Below, one piece after another: positions 5,026-5,161 of a DNA stretch of 5,161 bases; the first letter of the stretch is position 1, and every line of letters starts with the position of its first letter. The stretch is from Bacteroidales bacterium (GTDB lineage: Bacteria; Bacteroidota; Bacteroidia; Bacteroidales; F082), in the NCBI GenBank assembly GCA_020853175.1, contig JADYZK010000218.1, positions 1 to 5,161 of the forward strand, written 5' to 3'. The position numbers and the translations under genes were made by a program. The notes under the pieces are model-generated. The model had not been told where the DNA came from. It saw nothing but the letters and a program-made list of their open reading frames with translations, and did not search any database.

Positions 5026-5161
5026 TCGTAAATCCCTCAGCAACAACAGACATCTAATTGGATACGATTTTGTATTTACGATTTGGGATTTACGAATTAC
5101 GATTGAAGTCCATCGCCTTTGCGCCACTTTTTTGATCTTTGTGCTTTGTTCTTCGCGTAGC
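5026..5161. repeat. Dispersed repeat element, right copy (reaches the window edge)
   Basis: This is the second copy of the element at 3838-3964, in the same orientation and about 1.2 kb away. It carries one extra heptamer: ATTTACG-ATTTGGG-ATTTACG here (5074-5094) against ATTTACG-ATTTACG in the left copy. Its 11-base start TCGTAAATCCC (5026-5036) is the exact reverse complement of 5085-5095, so the left half can fold into a hairpin. The right half contains TTTGCGCC and TTTGTGC strings and ends TTCTTCGCGTAGC at the last base. The element, or a neighbouring 67-bp copy, may continue beyond the window. Confidence 0.87.

Noticed and set aside
3838..5161. Composite transposon or integron cassette
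   Set aside because: No transposase or integrase is present, there are no terminal inverted repeats with target duplication around the unit, and no attC-like core sites. The direct repeats alone do not show mobility.

Overview
The window looks like a stretch of a Bacteroidota chromosome; I would not name a genus. The reasons are promoter-like boxes of the TAnnTTTG type, no Shine-Dalgarno-like sequence before most starts, a DUF5063 protein, a BlaR1-like M56 peptidase tail ending in a Bacteroidota-style C-terminal domain, and a sigma/anti-sigma/Spy-like sensor trio of a type common in that phylum. These assignments come from reading motifs, not from database searches.

Layout. Bases 1-1341 (+) hold the C-terminal part of a BlaR1/MecR1-like membrane protein; the frame is open to the left edge, so the gene is cut by the window. 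A strong intrinsic terminator (1367-1400) separates it from a compact three-gene operon (1441-2990, +): an ECF sigma factor, a single-pass membrane protein that is probably its anti-sigma factor, and a secreted Spy/CpxP-like helical protein that is probably the periplasmic sensor. Together they read as one envelope-signalling module: the periplasmic protein senses, the membrane protein relays, and the sigma factor changes transcription. A DUF5063 gene (3004-3564, -) converges on the operon with 13 bases between the stop codons.

Bases 3565-4108 have no gene. They hold a dense repeat region built from a 7-base unit (ATCGTAA, with variants ATCCCAA and ATCACCC), arranged as three identical 67-bp copies, a decaying heptamer array, and a longer element containing the same heptamers in inverted orientation. 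A class I SAM-dependent methyltransferase (4109-4960, -) follows directly. A second copy of the longer element begins just upstream of its promoter (5026 to the window end), so the methyltransferase is bracketed by direct repeats about 1.2 kb apart.

The least explained part of the window is the heptamer-based repeat family and its tight bracketing of a single methyltransferase gene. The sigma/anti-sigma/sensor trio is the clearest functional system, but its type is already known.
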